A stretch of 64,000 bases of DNA from Pseudomonas lini (GTDB lineage Bacteria; Pseudomonadota; Gammaproteobacteria; Pseudomonadales; Pseudomonadaceae): contig NZ_OZ061318.1 of the NCBI RefSeq assembly GCF_964063345.1, positions 1,488,001 to 1,552,000 of the forward strand. The letters run 5' to 3'. The first letter of the stretch is position 1. Every line of letters begins with the position of its first letter. Below, one piece after another: positions 63,385-64,000 of the stretch. Position numbers and translations under genes: made by a program. Below the pieces are notes generated by a model that worked only from the letters and a program-made list of their open reading frames with translations, searched no databases and was not told the origin of the DNA.

Positions 63385-64000
63385 TCAGTTCGCCACGTCG
63401 GCGGCGCGTTGGCGTGGCAACGCCAGTTGCAGCAGGTTGGATTCATTGGCTTGTTCGCGGGTCAGTTCGCCGCGCATCGCGCCTTCGCAGAGCACCAGGA
63501 TGCGGTCGGAAATGCCCATGACTTCCATCAGGTCGCTGGACACCACAATCACCGCGATGCCGCTGGCCGCCAGGTTATGGATGATCTGGTAGATCTCGGC
63601 TTTTGCACCGATGTCGATGCCCCGGGTGGGCTCGTCGAGCAGCAGGACTTTCATTGGCATCGACAGCCAGCGACCGAGAATCGCCTTCTGCTGATTGCCG
63701 CCAGACAGGTACATGATTTTCTGCGCCGCGTTGGGCGTCTTCACCTTCAGCGCCTTGATCTGCTTGTCGGCATTGTCCTTTTCCCACAAGCCGCGCAACA
63801 GGCAACCGAAGGTGGAATGGGCGCCGCGAGCGCTGATATTGATGTTCTCGGCGACGCTGGCCAGTGGCAGGATGCCCTCCTTCTTGCGGTCTTCGGGACA
63901 CAACAGAATCCCCGCTGCGATGGCATCGCGGGGCGAATGCAATTTCAGTTCACGACCGCGCAGTTCCAGGCGCCCGGCGGTGTTGCGCGTCAGCCCGCTG
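63385..64000 (-). CDS. araG: L-arabinose ABC transporter ATPase AraG (3' part)
   Basis: The C-terminal 204 codons of a sugar ABC ATPase; the rest lies beyond the window edge. The second nucleotide-binding half is present: ILLCPEDRKKEGILP, LSGGNQQKAILGRWLS and LLLDEPTRGIDIGAK. CPEDRK and NINISAR are typical of AraG. The frame continues without stop to the window edge (GLTRNTAGRLELRGRELKLH...), so the apparent start inside the window is not real. araH follows. Confidence 0.9.
   Translation of the reverse strand, partial: SGLTRNTAGRLELRGRELKLHSPRDAIAAGILLCPEDRKKEGILPLASVAENINISARGAHSTFGCLLRGLWEKDNADKQIKALKVKTPNAAQKIMYLSGGNQQKAILGRWLSMPMKVLLLDEPTRGIDIGAKAEIYQIIHNLAASGIAVIVVSSDLMEVMGISDRILVLCEGAMRGELTREQANESNLLQLALPRQRAADVAN

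Overview
The window is a stretch of Pseudomonas chromosome, most likely from the P. fluorescens complex. Three observations support this. Gene order pheA-serC-gyrA-mtnA-mtaD-ubiG-mupP-SDR is the order I know from P. aeruginosa and its relatives. Codon use and GC content are typical of the genus. Intergenic gaps are full of Pseudomonas REP palindromes of at least three families, mostly as inverted pairs. I see no rRNA, tRNA, CRISPR, prophage or insertion sequence. The window starts inside pheA and ends inside araG.

Layout. 1-9.7 kb: aromatic/serine biosynthesis (pheA, serC), DNA gyrase A, methylthioadenosine salvage (mtnA and the divergent deaminase mtaD), ubiG, the MurNAc-6-P phosphatase mupP and an SDR. 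10-14.4 kb: two cyclic-di-GMP proteins, a soluble diguanylate cyclase behind a sigma-54-like promoter and a membrane PAS-GGDEF-EAL protein, with the 1-undecene enzyme undA between them. 14.6-25.5 kb: an ABC exporter coupled to a DsbA-like protein, trhO, bolA, a DUF2059 protein, fumC, a 102-bp tandem REP array, an EamA transporter, a thiolase and the polyphosphate:AMP phosphotransferase. 25.8-32.8 kb: mnmC, then the osmoprotectant dipeptide (NAGGN) operon, whose first gene is frameshifted by an extra copy of a 7-bp repeat.

32.9-43.3 kb: small conserved proteins (YheU, a second-type CsrA/Rsm protein, YnfA, DUF3309), a membrane sulfatase, START-domain and cysteine-cluster proteins, a MocR regulator, and an operon of two lipoproteins plus a solute-binding protein. 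43.3-47.2 kb: electron transfer flavoprotein genes etfBA, divergent from ETF-ubiquinone oxidoreductase, with a PsrA-type operator, a clear sigma-70 promoter and a possible leader peptide. 47.4-49.6 kb: an AraC regulator divergent from a zinc alcohol dehydrogenase. 49.6-54.8 kb: a D-galactonate cluster (dgoK-dgoA-dgoD-transporter-IclR). 55-57.6 kb: acetyltransferase, HD hydrolase and three small uncharacterised proteins.

57.7-62.2 kb: a compact accessory cluster of GntR regulator, ADP-ribosylglycohydrolase-family enzyme, NCS1 nucleobase permease and PfkB kinase. I read it as a catabolic route for an N-ribosylated compound whose substrate is unknown. A 158-bp imperfect palindrome lies between permease and kinase, and a perfect 17-bp operator sits at the regulator start. 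62.4-64 kb: araH and the 3' part of araG, from an L-arabinose ABC importer.

Starts were chosen from Shine-Dalgarno spacing and family length; many are shorter than the longest reading frame. All family assignments are by eye, without database searches.
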